Origin: Halalkalibacter oceani
GTDB lineage: Bacteria; Bacillota; Bacilli; Bacillales; Bacillaceae_D
Assembly (NCBI RefSeq): GCF_040544555.1
Contig: NZ_JBEPKD010000001.1
Coordinates: 372,001-436,000, forward strand
Length of the DNA: 64,000 nucleotides
Direction of reading: 5' to 3'
Shown here: one piece after another, positions 9,263 through 17,763 of the stretch
Layout: every line of letters begins with the position of its first letter
How positions within the stretch are numbered: the first letter of the stretch is position 1
The notes under the pieces: model-generated
What the model was told of the DNA's origin: nothing
What the model saw: only the letters and a program-made list of their open reading frames with translations
The model's database searches: none
Program-made: the position numbers and the translations under genes

Positions 9263-9652
9263 ATGACTACATTCACTCTTACACTTACGACAAAAGCTGA
9301 TATTGTCAACGCACGAAACAAAATAAGACAGGCTGCTGAAGAAATCGGCTTCTCTCCCATTGACCGAACGAAGGTCGTGACAGCCATCTCTGAGCTCACA
9401 CGAACAGTGATTCGTCATGCGGCTGGCGCGACGATGATGGTGCAGCTGCTCGACGAGCTTGAAAAAACCGGAATGAGGATTACCGTGACAATCAGTGACA
9501 GTCCCGCCCATATCCCGGAAAAACCATCAGTACTCCGCACGATCCTCGACGAAGAGCTGCATCATGTGAAACGGCTGATGAATACATACGCGATTACCGC
9601 TGAGCCTGAAAAAGGAATCACGATCAGTACCGGAAAATGGGCGTTGAAATAG
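9263..9652 (+). CDS. RsbT-like protein with degenerate ATP-binding motifs
   Basis: The 129-residue protein follows the GHKL fold of the RsbT/RsbW serine kinases: an N-box-like helix AISELTRTVIRHAAG at 41-55, the strand RITVTISDS at 72-80, and a VKRLMNTY segment near 102 that matches the VKRLMDE region of RsbT. The usual N-box Asn (ELxRN) is Thr here and the DxGxG loop has become DSPAH, with no downstream GLGL glycines. It may therefore not bind ATP and could act as a binding partner only. The ATG at 9263 has GGAGG at good spacing; the longer frame overlaps the preceding terminator. Confidence 0.75.
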   Translation: MTTFTLTLTTKADIVNARNKIRQAAEEIGFSPIDRTKVVTAISELTRTVIRHAAGATMMVQLLDELEKTGMRITVTISDSPAHIPEKPSVLRTILDEELHHVKRLMNTYAITAEPEKGITISTGKWALK

Positions 9653-9666
9653 GGCCTGTGTGTGGG

Positions 9667-9717
9667 GGCTTGGGCAAAAGGTTGTTTTTTACCCTTTTGC
9701 CCAAGCCTGATTTTTTT
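9667..9717 (+). terminator. Terminator after the RsbT-like gene, hairpin family F1
   Basis: GGCTTGGGCAAAAGG pairs with CCTTTTGCCCAAGCC over 15 bp and is followed by seven T. Read on the opposite strand the apical part is AAAAGGGTAAAAAACAACCTTTT-like, the same core as the hairpins at 13666, 16189 and 48633. Confidence 0.88.
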
Positions 9718-9792
9718 ACGAAATAACGTTCCATGAAATATCAATTTCACAGAATGTTATTTTTGCGTTAAACTGGTAAAGAGGTGAATAAG

Positions 9793-10884
9793 ATGTCGCT
9801 ATTTGCAAAACTAAATCGCATGCCACAAACAGAGGAACACGAGCATTTTTCCTCGAAGCTACAGCTTCTCTCCACATTTAAAAAAGCAGGCGAGCTGCCC
9901 GGCTTTGTCCAGGATTACTTGCTGAGCCGGCTGGCGCTCGGCTATTCCCCGGCGACGATTCAGCGCTATATTTATGATTTCTGCTTTTTCTTTTCCTATG
10001 TGAAACAGGCAACCGGTTCAAGTGAGGCTGATATGTCCTCCCTCACTCTTGATGATTTCCTCCAGCTGCAAAAGGACGGGATTGAGCATTATTTATCGTA
10101 CCTCGCCCTGGAAGTTGAAAATGAAGCGCGGACAATTAACCGCAAGCTGTCAGTCCTGCAATCGCTGTTTGATTATTTGATAAAAAAAGGAAAGACGGAA
10201 ACCAACCCAGTACTGGCAGTGAAACGGCCAAAAATCGGCAAAAAGGAGCCGGTTTATTTGACGAAGGAGGAGATGCGCCAGTTTTTCAAGCAGCTCGATG
10301 CCGAGTTGCCGACAGGTACGAGCGAACGCCAAAAACGCTACCATCAATACTTGAAGGAGCGTGATTTCCTCGTGATTCATCTGCTTGTCTTTACCGGCTT
10401 GCGAATTTCCGAGCTTGCTTCCCTAAGGCTGAAACAGGTACAATTTGAACGAAGGACGATTCTCGTTCACGGCAAAGGAAACAAAGAGCGCACCGTCCCT
10501 CTATCTGCGGAAACGATTAACCTTATAAGGCGCTACCTGGAATCCCTGCCGAAAAAAAGCCGGCCCGCTCACGGCGAGGCCCCCCTTCTAGTCGGCTATG
10601 ATTTCAAAACAGGCGCGTATCTGCCTGGCGTTACGGTCAGCGCGCTGCAAAAGATGCTTCAGCGCCAGCTGAAAAAAGCGGCCCGCTCGATTCCTTCTTT
10701 ACAGACAAAACCGATTTCCGCTCATAAGCTGCGTCATACATTCGCCACAGCGCTGATTGAGCAGGGGGTCGATGTGCTGACGGTGCAAAGCCTGCTCGGT
10801 CATGAGACGGTCGCGACAACGCAAGTATATGCCCATGTTCAAAACAAGGCCCGCGAAAAAGCGATTGAGCAGCTTTCGTTTTGA
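9793..10884 (+). CDS. xerS: XerS-like tyrosine recombinase
   Basis: A 363-residue site-specific recombinase. Residues 1-150 form the SAM-like core-binding domain (GYSPATIQRYIYDF, then ARTINRKLSVLQSLFDYL). The catalytic domain shows Arg204 in FTGLRISELASL, a Lys in HGKGNKERTVP, HKLRHTFAT and LGHETVATTQVYAHV with the nucleophilic Tyr. The long insertion before the first Arg is typical of XerS, which acts alone on dif-like sites in streptococci. ATG 9793 is preferred over GTG 9784 because GAGGTG is the ribosome binding site. No mobile-element genes or attachment repeats lie beside it. Confidence 0.85.
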   Translation: MSLFAKLNRMPQTEEHEHFSSKLQLLSTFKKAGELPGFVQDYLLSRLALGYSPATIQRYIYDFCFFFSYVKQATGSSEADMSSLTLDDFLQLQKDGIEHYLSYLALEVENEARTINRKLSVLQSLFDYLIKKGKTETNPVLAVKRPKIGKKEPVYLTKEEMRQFFKQLDAELPTGTSERQKRYHQYLKERDFLVIHLLVFTGLRISELASLRLKQVQFERRTILVHGKGNKERTVPLSAETINLIRRYLESLPKKSRPAHGEAPLLVGYDFKTGAYLPGVTVSALQKMLQRQLKKAARSIPSLQTKPISAHKLRHTFATALIEQGVDVLTVQSLLGHETVATTQVYAHVQNKAREKAIEQLSF

Positions 10885-10902
10885 CATTGAGGAGGAGTTT
10901 GC

Positions 10903-11607
10903 ATGAATGATATTTTTGCCTATGACAGCAGCTATTATGAACCGGCGCTTTTTCTGTCGCCGGCCCATCTTTGGATTTTATTATGTTTTGTCTTGTTTCT
11001 GATCCTTTATTACCGCTGGCGCGCCACACCCGTCGTGCAGCGCTACGGGCGCTGGATCATCCTGGCGATATTGCTCGTATCTGAGCTGAGCCTGCTACTT
11101 TGGACATTACTCGCGACGACATGGGATGTCCGCTATCATCTTCCCTTTCAGCTTTGTACGATCAGCCTGTACGTGTGTATACTGATGCTTTTTCAGAAAA
11201 GCCGGAGCCTGTTTGAAATCGTTTATTTTTTCGGTCTTGCCGGCGCTCTTCAAGCGATCCTTACGCCTGATTTATTTTATACGTTCCCTCATTATCGCTT
11301 TCTGCACTTTTTTATCGCTCATTTTGCGATCATTACGGCGATTTTGCATATGGTGTGGGTGGAACGGTTCACCATCAGAGCGGTGGCGATCATCAAGTCC
11401 TTTCTCGTTTTAAACGGCTTTGCGCTGGTCGCCTTTCTTGTCAACCTCTGGACAGGTGCCAATTATATGTTTCTCGCCAGAAAACCGGTCAATGGCAGCA
11501 TCCTTGATTTTCTTGCGCCTTACCCGTGGTACATTCTTCAGCTTGAGCTCATTGCCCTGCTGATGTTCGGCCTGCTTTATCTGCCATTTCTTAAAAAAAG
11601 AGGCTGA
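10903..11607 (+). CDS. YwaF/TIGR02206 family integral membrane protein
   Basis: The 234-residue protein is very hydrophobic with about six to seven spans, including WILLCFVLFLILYYRW and IVYFFGLAGALQAILTPD. The block PFQLCTISLYVCILML and the later LTPDLF/FLHFFIAHFAIITA segments are typical of the TIGR02206 family, whose function is unknown. AGGAGG precedes the ATG. It starts 18 nt after xerS and is probably cotranscribed. The stop codon lies inside the hairpin that terminates the convergent carboxypeptidase gene. Confidence 0.83.
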   Translation: MNDIFAYDSSYYEPALFLSPAHLWILLCFVLFLILYYRWRATPVVQRYGRWIILAILLVSELSLLLWTLLATTWDVRYHLPFQLCTISLYVCILMLFQKSRSLFEIVYFFGLAGALQAILTPDLFYTFPHYRFLHFFIAHFAIITAILHMVWVERFTIRAVAIIKSFLVLNGFALVAFLVNLWTGANYMFLARKPVNGSILDFLAPYPWYILQLELIALLMFGLLYLPFLKKRG

Positions 11608-11624
11608 CTTTATTTAAGTCAGCC
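11592..11624 (-). terminator. Terminator of the M32 carboxypeptidase gene
   Basis: GGCTGACTT and AAGTCAGCC pair around TATTT; on the minus strand the stem runs into CTTTTTTT. It overlaps the end of the convergent ywaF-like gene. Confidence 0.82.
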
Positions 11625-11661
11625 CCGAAAGCCGTAGGACGGCTTCGCATTTCTTTCTCTG

Positions 11662-13182
11662 TTATGACAGCTGGTAGAGCCGGCTGTATTTTTCGGTTAA
11701 ATAATTGATCAGCGGCTTCGCATCAATTCCTCCGCCGGTAATTGAGCGGATCAGCTCGGCCGGCTGCTTGAGCTTTCCGTACTGGTGAACATTCGTCTTC
11801 AGCCAGTCGCGAATCGGTGCAAAATCGCCTGAGCGGACGAGCTGATCAAACTGCGGCAGCTCTCCTGCAAGCGCTTCTTTTACTTGCGCGGCATAAATAT
11901 AGCCGAGCGCGTAGGACGGAAAATAACCGAATGCCCCAAACGACCAATGGACATCCTGCAGCACTCCTTCTCCGTCGTTTTCCGGTCGAATCCCTATATA
12001 TTGTTCCATCTTCTCATTCCACGCCGCCGGCAAATCCTTTACGTCAAGCGAGCCTTCCATCAGCGCTTTTTCAAGCTCGTAGCGGATGATGATGTGGAGG
12101 CAGTACGTTAATTCATCGCTTTCAATCCGGATGAGCGACGGCTTCGCTTCATTGACGGCGAAGTAAAAATCCTCAAGCGAAACAGAAGAAAATTGCTCAC
12201 TGCTGTATTGCTTTAGCAAATCATAATGCCGTTCCCAAAAGCCAACGTGCTGACCGACGAATTTTTCCCAGAAAAGCGACTGCGATTCATGGATGCCCAT
12301 TGACGTGCCGTCACATAGCGGCGTGCCGATCAGCTCCTGTGAAATGTTTTGCTCATACAGCGCATGACCGCATTCATGAATCGTGCCAAACAAGGCGACG
12401 CGGAAATCGTTCTCCTTGTATTTTGTCGTAATCCGCACATCATTCGGATTGATGCCAATCGCAAACGGATGCACCGTCTCATCAAGGCGGCCGGCCGAGA
12501 AATCATAGCCGATCTTCTCCAATATCGCCAAGCTTAGTTCCTTTTGCTTTTCCTTTGGAAATGAGTGAAACAGAAAATCCGTCTGCGGCTGATGCGCTGA
12601 TTCCGTCACCCGCTTAACGAGCAGAATTAAGGCGTCACGCAGCTCAGCAAACACTTGATCGAGCGTCGCGACAAACACACCAGGCTCATAATCATCAAGC
12701 AGCGTATTATACGGATGCTCCTCGTACCCCCAATAGCCGATGAATTTCTTTTTAAAGGCGACCAGTTTCTCCAGATTCGGCTGGAACATCGCAAAGTCCG
12801 CTTTTTCCTTCGCTTCTTCCCAAAGCGTTTCTGTTTGCGACTGGAGCAGGACATATTCCTTGAACTCCTCTTTCGGTATTTTTACATTTCGTTCAAATTC
12901 CTTGTGACACTCATCAACCGTTTTCCGAGTCACCTCTGAAAGAGTGGCATACAGCGCTTCTTCCCGTAATTGACCGAGGTACTCCGCCATTTCCTCGGAA
13001 GTTGAAAGGGCAAACACCTCCGCGGATAACGTCGCGATGACTTCCGAGCGCTGCGCCATTCCTTTCTTTGGCGCGCCGGTTCGTGAATCCCAGGCGAGCA
13101 AAGCCAATGCTTGCTTGTAATCTTCTATTTTTTTCACGAACTGACGAAAATCCGTCTCAAGCTGAGCGTTATGTTCCGGCAT
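11662..13182 (-). CDS. Thermostable carboxypeptidase, M32 family
   Basis: This zinc carboxypeptidase trims C-terminal amino acids from peptides, probably in the cytoplasm. The HExxH motif is GTIHECGHALYE with His269 and His273, followed by the family motifs IHESQSLFWE and SYALGYIYAAQ. The product is 506 residues from ATG 13182, the family norm, and AAGGTGGG lies upstream; the alternative ATG at 13203 would consume the ribosome binding site. No operon partner is evident. Confidence 0.94.
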   Translation of the reverse strand: MPEHNAQLETDFRQFVKKIEDYKQALALLAWDSRTGAPKKGMAQRSEVIATLSAEVFALSTSEEMAEYLGQLREEALYATLSEVTRKTVDECHKEFERNVKIPKEEFKEYVLLQSQTETLWEEAKEKADFAMFQPNLEKLVAFKKKFIGYWGYEEHPYNTLLDDYEPGVFVATLDQVFAELRDALILLVKRVTESAHQPQTDFLFHSFPKEKQKELSLAILEKIGYDFSAGRLDETVHPFAIGINPNDVRITTKYKENDFRVALFGTIHECGHALYEQNISQELIGTPLCDGTSMGIHESQSLFWEKFVGQHVGFWERHYDLLKQYSSEQFSSVSLEDFYFAVNEAKPSLIRIESDELTYCLHIIIRYELEKALMEGSLDVKDLPAAWNEKMEQYIGIRPENDGEGVLQDVHWSFGAFGYFPSYALGYIYAAQVKEALAGELPQFDQLVRSGDFAPIRDWLKTNVHQYGKLKQPAELIRSITGGGIDAKPLINYLTEKYSRLYQLS

Positions 13183-13306
13183 CTTATGTCCCACCTTTTC
13201 CAATTGTTTCTTCTGCCATCATAACGAGATCACCGGAAATAATCAATCTCTTTCTCGCCCTTGGCGCAATATGCTATGCTAAGAAGAACATAAGGAGGAG
13301 AATGTG

Positions 13307-13609
13307 ATGAAGCTTACGATTACCGATTCGGCAGCTGCCTTATATATAAGAGAAATTCCGCTCCACCCGGGAGATACGCTCCGCCTGTACGTCCGGGTTG
13401 GCGGCGTCGGCTCCGGCGGGTTTTCTGTCGGCGTGATGAAGGAAAGACCGCAGCCAACATCCTATTTAGTGGAGAAAGAGGATGTGACCTTTTTTGTGAA
13501 CGAAGATGATTTCTGGTATTTAGACGGAATGGTGATTGATTATGAGGAGGATTCCGGCTACCTTGATTTCAGTCATCCAACGTATAAAGAAATTCATCAT
13601 CCGGAATGA
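13307..13609 (+). CDS. HesB/YneR-like protein
   Basis: A 100-residue member of the HesB-like superfamily: LTITDSAAALYIREIPL at the start, GDTLRLYVRVGGVGSGGFSVGV in the middle, and YLDGMVIDYEEDSGYLDF near the end. The conserved cysteines of A-type iron-sulphur carriers are absent, as in the YneR branch, so cluster transfer is unlikely. A strong GGAGGAG ribosome binding site precedes GTG-ATG; I chose the ATG at 13307 on spacing. It is divergent from the carboxypeptidase gene. Confidence 0.85.
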   Translation: MKLTITDSAAALYIREIPLHPGDTLRLYVRVGGVGSGGFSVGVMKERPQPTSYLVEKEDVTFFVNEDDFWYLDGMVIDYEEDSGYLDFSHPTYKEIHHPE

Positions 13610-13665
13610 AAGCAAAACGGAATGAGACAAAAATCTTCAAACAACGGATAAGCTTTTTCCTGCGA

Positions 13666-13712
13666 AAGAGGCTCGGCAAAAGATAAAAAAACAACCTTTT
13701 GCCGAGCCTCTT
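13666..13712 (+). terminator. Convergent terminator hairpin, family F1
   Basis: AAGAGGCTCGGCAAAAG pairs perfectly over 17 bp with CTTTTGCCGAGCCTCTT around ATAAAAAAACAAC. It lies between the convergent HesB-like and DUF2564 genes. No long T run follows, so termination strength is uncertain. Confidence 0.7.
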
Positions 13713-13735
13713 GCAATGAGGAAGCCAATCGATGG

Positions 13736-14008
13736 CTACTCTTTATCTTTTGCTTCCTTCAATTGATGATCGGCTTTGGCCAATAATTCCTCTGACATCT
13801 CAAAAAAGTGCTGATCGACTCCCGTCTCAAACGCAGTCGCTTTTTTCAGCTGGTTCCGTGCATCCTGGAGCGCGTTCGTCGCTGCTTCCAGCTGCTCCTC
13901 ATCCATGCTTCTTGTCGCCTGACCAACCATATGCTCAGCCGATTGAATCGCAAGCTCAATCTGCTTTAGCTCGTCGTATTCATTCTGACCTAAGTCCCGC
14001 TGCTTCAT
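13736..14008 (-). CDS. DUF2564-like small helical protein
   Basis: The 90-residue product is entirely charged and helical, beginning MKQRDLGQNEYDELKQIEL and ending ELLAKADHQLKEAKDKE, with no membrane segment or cysteine. The pattern resembles DUF2564, a small Bacillus family without known function. AAAGGAGGGAG lies just upstream of the ATG. It is a stand-alone gene between hairpins. Confidence 0.75.
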   Translation of the reverse strand: MKQRDLGQNEYDELKQIELAIQSAEHMVGQATRSMDEEQLEAATNALQDARNQLKKATAFETGVDQHFFEMSEELLAKADHQLKEAKDKE

Positions 14009-14360
14009 TGGATCTCCCTCCTTTTCTCATTTCCTTCCTTGCTAAGTGTTTCCAACCTGAACGAAAACATGCATTGTTAACATAATATAATTATCGTTTA
14101 TTTATAATCAAACCCGGGTATCTTCACCGTAGTCTTATGACCTAATCATTTCCCCCACTTAAGTACCATTATGCATAAATGCAGGTAAATGTCACTAGAA
14201 AAAGCAAAAGAAACGAGACAAAAGAGGCGCTTTTTTTTCTTTTATCAAGCTCGAGGCAATAAGCCACGACCTTAAAGCCCATTGTGAGAGCTTCTCACAA
14301 TGGGCTTGGGGCGAGTGGAACTATTGCAGTTGGATGACTTCTGCTCCCTATCCAGCCATC
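14009..14360. other. Gene-free intergenic region with repeat module
   Basis: The first 200 nt are AT-rich and contain no convincing promoter pair or reading frame. From about 14208 a repeat module begins (GAGACAAAA, then GCCAC and an AAGCCCATTGTGAGA hairpin) that is related to 16060-16154. Confidence 0.5.
14275..14307 (-). terminator. Hairpin AAGCCCATTGTGAGA, probable terminator region of the DUF817 gene
   Basis: AAGCCCATTGTGAGA and TCTCACAATGGGCTT form a perfect 15-bp stem with a 3-nt loop 55 nt past the stop of the minus-strand DUF817 gene. A T run follows only further on (minus strand). A near copy with one compensated base pair occurs at 16120-16154. Confidence 0.5.
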
Positions 14361-15167
14361 TTATTGAATCTTTTGCTTCACCTGTTTTAATGTCGCGACA
14401 ATCAAAAAGCTGACAATCACTAATAAAAGCCACGAGCTGACCTTTCCGAGATGAACGAGACTCCAAGCCTCGGTTTGGTTCGGATATTCCCAGGCTCCGA
14501 AAAATGTCGCGATATTTTCGGCGACCCAGATGAAAAATCCGATCAGGACGAACGAAAGGGCGATCGGCATCCGATAACCGGTCCCGTTCACCTCGTACGT
14601 TACCCATGACCGCCAGAAAACGATAATCACAAGGACTGATAACCACCAGCGAATGTCAATCCAATAATGATGAGTGAAAAAATTCAAATAGATCGCAGCG
14701 GCGAGCGGGACAACGAGGATCAACGGCGGCCAGTTTACGAGATCGACATGTAATCGTCTCCACGCCTGGCAGAGATAGCTCGCGACGCTGGCGTACATGA
14801 ATCCACTGTACAACGGCACATCGAAAATTTTGACATAGCCCTCCTCCGGATAAGACCAGGAACCCATATGAACCTTGAAGATTTCCAGCGCGAGACCGAT
14901 AAGGTGAAACAAGGTGATCACCTTAAGTTCATCCCGCGTTTCAAGCCCTGAACGTACCATCCACCACTGCATCAGCAGGCAAATGAGCAACAGCCAGTCA
15001 TAGCGCGGCAGCCAAGGCAGTGAAATGACTTGCGTTATTGCGAGAGAGGCAAAAATCACAACAGGAAACAAGCAGGATAACGCCTGCTCCCAGCCAAAAC
15101 GAACGAGCTGTTTTCCCGCTCTAACGAGTTGCGGCTCGACGTATTCTTTTTTACGGATTACTTGCAT
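14361..15167 (-). CDS. DUF817 family membrane protein
   Basis: The 268-residue protein has about eight membrane spans and the family motifs FKVHMGSWSYPEEGY, PLYSGFMYASVASYLCQAWR and FIWVAENIATFFGAWEYPNQ. The function is unknown; the spacing of His, Glu and Trp residues in the loops is conserved in the family. I chose ATG 15167 because AGGAGAG lies 6 nt upstream; the longer frame to 15233 overlaps the neighbouring regulator gene. Confidence 0.86.
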   Translation of the reverse strand: MQVIRKKEYVEPQLVRAGKQLVRFGWEQALSCLFPVVIFASLAITQVISLPWLPRYDWLLLICLLMQWWMVRSGLETRDELKVITLFHLIGLALEIFKVHMGSWSYPEEGYVKIFDVPLYSGFMYASVASYLCQAWRRLHVDLVNWPPLILVVPLAAAIYLNFFTHHYWIDIRWWLSVLVIIVFWRSWVTYEVNGTGYRMPIALSFVLIGFFIWVAENIATFFGAWEYPNQTEAWSLVHLGKVSSWLLLVIVSFLIVATLKQVKQKIQ

Positions 15168-15213
15168 GAACAGCTCTCCTTTCCCGAAGCAAGGCACGCA
15201 ACGCGCGGAGCCA

Positions 15214-15435
15214 TTACTCCTCTTCCCCTTCATCTCTCCGGTATTCCAGTATGTCTCCCGGCTGGCAGTCCAAAGCCTTGCAAATTGCCTCTAATGTAGA
15301 TAAGCGAATCGCTTTCGCCTTGCCATTTTTCAAAATAGAAAGATTTGCCATCGTGATTCCGACCTTTTCCGAAAGCTCGGTCACGCTCATTTTCCTCTTT
15401 GCCAGCATGACATCAATATTAATAATAATCGCCAT
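15214..15435 (-). CDS. XRE-type small transcriptional regulator (YozG-like)
   Basis: A 73-residue Cro/CI-type helix-turn-helix protein: RKMSVTELSEKVGITMANLS for the first helices and recognition helix, then RLSTLEAICKALDCQPGDIL. It begins right behind a DUF2975 membrane protein, with GAGGTG overlapping the end of that gene. This regulator/DUF2975 pairing (as in YozG/YoaS) recurs in Bacillus and suggests the regulator acts on its own operon or relays a membrane signal. ATG 15435 is chosen over GTG 15444 on spacing. Confidence 0.85.
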   Translation of the reverse strand: MAIIINIDVMLAKRKMSVTELSEKVGITMANLSILKNGKAKAIRLSTLEAICKALDCQPGDILEYRRDEGEEE

Positions 15436-15445
15436 CTTCTTCACC

Positions 15446-15928
15446 TCAGACCGTTAAATCATTTTCTGATTTTATCTGCACAGCTTCCTGTAAAAGCCTC
15501 TGCAGGACAGCAGCAAACACGGCGATCACCGCTGAGGCAAAAATGATGACCAGCCCAATTACGATAATCCCCGGGGCATCATCTACTTCAGCCACAAGGA
15601 AAAAAAGCGGCATGCCCGCCAGATAAAAAATGCTGAGTATCATTGCACAATACTTAATTTTCTTTAAGGCAGTCACCGATAATTCCGAAAATGCTTTGTT
15701 CCTGTCAATATAGCTTAGCAATTTAATCGCTTGATAAAGCGCTCCATAAAACGGAATGGCCGTCATATAGAAAAAAATAAAAACAAAATAATTCACATAC
15801 GCTATTGTCGGAAGCAGCTGCGCGGCAAACTGGGCAATCTTAGGCACGAGAAAAATGCACAAAGCAAGCACCGGAATGCCGATCAGTATAACGGCGATCC
15901 TTAAAAAGAGCGTTGTTCCTTGTTTCAT
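15446..15928 (-). CDS. DUF2975 family membrane protein (YoaS-like)
   Basis: The 160-residue protein has four membrane spans: LRIAVILIGIPVLALCIFLV, a second near residue 45, a third near 95 and IIVIGLVIIFASAVIAVF. A loop LLSYIDRNKAFSELSVTALK between spans two and three is typical of DUF2975. GAGGTG lies 8 nt before ATG 15928. The family has no known function but is nearly always followed by a small XRE regulator, as here. Confidence 0.86.
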   Translation of the reverse strand: MKQGTTLFLRIAVILIGIPVLALCIFLVPKIAQFAAQLLPTIAYVNYFVFIFFYMTAIPFYGALYQAIKLLSYIDRNKAFSELSVTALKKIKYCAMILSIFYLAGMPLFFLVAEVDDAPGIIVIGLVIIFASAVIAVFAAVLQRLLQEAVQIKSENDLTV

Positions 15929-15960
15929 CAAAAAGCACCTCACTTCGTAATTTCAATAAA

Positions 15961-15989
15961 ACTATAACACTTCATTTATCGTTTTACAA
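15961..15989 (-). promoter_or_regulatory. Sigma-A-type promoter of the DUF2975/XRE operon
   Basis: On the minus strand TTGTAA and TATAGT are separated by exactly 17 nt, and the -10 lies 33 nt before the chosen start codon. Confidence 0.7.
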
Positions 15990-16059
15990 TAAATAAATAT
16001 TGATTTGTATAATATTATTGTTGTTAGTCTTTCACATCCTGCCCGTCTTTCGATATTTA

Positions 16060-16229
16060 CAAAAAAGAGCTTGAGACAAAACCAGCTTTGGACCTACTGG
16101 CAATGGATTCACACGCCACAAGCCCGTTGTGAGAAACCCACTCACAACGGGCTTTAAAAAGTTCGTGGCGGTTCCGCTCATTGCTTAAAGGCTGTGCCAA
16201 AAGGTAAAACCAACCTTTTGTCACAGCCT
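16060..16229. repeat. Composite hairpin-repeat region
   Basis: The gap between the DUF2975 promoter and the anti-sigma gene holds GAGACAAAA (16071), the hairpin AAGCCCGTTGTGAG/CTCACAACGGGCTT (16120-16154) and the F1 hairpin AGGCTGTGCCAAAAGG/CCTTTTGTCACAGCCT (16189-16229, one mismatch). The latter lies 15 nt past the anti-sigma stop and may act as its terminator. Confidence 0.6.
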
Positions 16230-16243
16230 CCTTTCCCCTACAC

Positions 16244-17245
16244 TTAATTATTGAGCTGTCTTTGCTCGGTGATCACACCGAATGTCGATGCCTGAATATA
16301 TGGCTGATCCTGTAAGGCAGAGAGCTGCTCCGGCGTCCCCGTCACGACCGCACCGATAATCGAGATTTCTTCCTCTTCAATTTGATCATTCTCCCCGGCT
16401 ATCGCCTCATAGATTTGTTCGATTTCCCAGCCAAATGAGAAACGTTTCTTTTGACGAAGCTGCTCCAGATGTGAGATGAAGTTTGTTACCCCCCTAGATC
16501 CTTCAGGTTGATATCTGTCCGAATAAAATCCATTAATGAACCAAGAAGAGGCAACTACCGTGTCTTGTACCTCTTTCATAAAGTTTATCCTTTCATCTGT
16601 ATAGGCATCCACCCACCACCAAGCGACTTGTACCTCTGGCGGCATCATTGCTTCAATCTCTTCAAGCTGATAGCCTTGATCAAATGACAGGCCGAGCTCG
16701 AGCAGGGCGTTCTCGTTCAACGCTTCCATTTCACTAAGACTGTCGCGGTAGGTATCATAGTCGATTTCAGGATGATAAAAGAGCATCTCCTGGTCACCGG
16801 TATGTAGATTAAAGCGTTCAAATTGATTTGTCTCGATTAGGGATTCTGATCCTTTTAATTGAATCGAGTTGTACACGCTAAAATCCAATAAATAATTACC
16901 AAAGAGATTGTATGTTCCTTCAATTGGCTGCCAGATATAAGGCTGATCACCGAGAATTTTAAAGGTTGTAAGCTTAAAGTTACCTTTAAACCAATTCGGA
17001 TCATAATGCAGATGACTAATATGGACATTTGGTGCTGTTATGAGATTCCATAAACGTACTTCTTCCAGCACCTCGTCTCCCCGTTTGTGTGAGAGTTTTT
17101 CAATGCCAAACCAGAGAGTAAACAGAATGATTGGCGTTACAACCATAACAATCACGACGATTTTCAAAGTTGACCAGAATCTCGCTTTTCGAATGAGCTT
17201 CTTTGACTCTTTTTCATTAAACAAAAAATGCTCCTTTTCACTCAT
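16244..17245 (-). CDS. Membrane anti-sigma factor with Sigma_reg_N/C-like domains
   Basis: The 333-residue product has a cytoplasmic N-terminus (residues 1-25), one membrane span (TLKIVVIVMVVTPIILFTLW, 26-45) and a large extracellular domain ending IIGAVVTGTPEQLSALQDQP. This layout matches anti-sigma factors carrying the sigma-regulator N- and C-terminal domains. The start overlaps the sigma-factor stop by 4 nt (ATGA), so the two are made together. It probably holds the ECF factor inactive until an envelope signal arrives; the signal is unknown. Confidence 0.82.
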   Translation of the reverse strand: MSEKEHFLFNEKESKKLIRKARFWSTLKIVVIVMVVTPIILFTLWFGIEKLSHKRGDEVLEEVRLWNLITAPNVHISHLHYDPNWFKGNFKLTTFKILGDQPYIWQPIEGTYNLFGNYLLDFSVYNSIQLKGSESLIETNQFERFNLHTGDQEMLFYHPEIDYDTYRDSLSEMEALNENALLELGLSFDQGYQLEEIEAMMPPEVQVAWWWVDAYTDERINFMKEVQDTVVASSWFINGFYSDRYQPEGSRGVTNFISHLEQLRQKKRFSFGWEIEQIYEAIAGENDQIEEEEISIIGAVVTGTPEQLSALQDQPYIQASTFGVITEQRQLNN

Positions 17246-17742
17246 AAATCGAATTCCTCCTTTACTTGCTTTACCATCTTTTCCCTGGCGCGCTTCATAT
17301 GCGTTTTCAGCGTATTTTGATTCATATTGAATAAGGCCGAAAGATCGTTGTATGTAAGCTCCAACTCGTATTTCAAAATCAAAAGCTCCTGATGAAAGGG
17401 GGACAGGGTATCAAGCGCTTCTCGGATTGATGCTCGTTGTTCCTTCTGCAGATAGCTCATTTCCGGCATATGCGTTAATGACAGCAGCGAATCTGCATCT
17501 ACGTCCGCTGCTTGATAGCGCCTTTCTTTCCGCTTTAAATCGTAAAATTGATTCGTGGCAACCCGATAAAGCCAGCTCGTCACATGATCAGCACCAATCC
17601 CATTTTGATGTAGCAAAAACTTATAACACGTATCCTGGACAATATCTTCCGCATCTTCATGCGTCAGCCCGCGTTTTCGTAAATACCGGTACAGCAGAGT
17701 GCCGACCTGCTGCAAAAATTCATTCATCGTCTTGTTTGCCAT
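17242..17742 (-). CDS. ECF-type RNA polymerase sigma factor
   Basis: A 166-residue sigma-70 family protein. Region 2 shows LTHEDAEDIVQDTCYKFL and VTSWLYRVATNQFYDLKRKER; region 4 shows LSPFHQELLILKYELELTYN and NMNQNTLKTHMKRAREKM. It is cotranscribed with its membrane anti-sigma. GGGAGGT precedes the ATG. The promoter upstream looks like a target of an ECF factor, which would give autoregulation. Confidence 0.92.
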   Translation of the reverse strand: MANKTMNEFLQQVGTLLYRYLRKRGLTHEDAEDIVQDTCYKFLLHQNGIGADHVTSWLYRVATNQFYDLKRKERRYQAADVDADSLLSLTHMPEMSYLQKEQRASIREALDTLSPFHQELLILKYELELTYNDLSALFNMNQNTLKTHMKRAREKMVKQVKEEFDL

Positions 17743-17763
17743 GCTTACCTCCCTTCTTCTTTT

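Noticed and set aside
9793..10884. The tyrosine recombinase as sign of a prophage or genomic island
   Set aside because: No phage genes, tRNA or attachment repeats nearby; the protein is of the chromosomal XerS type.
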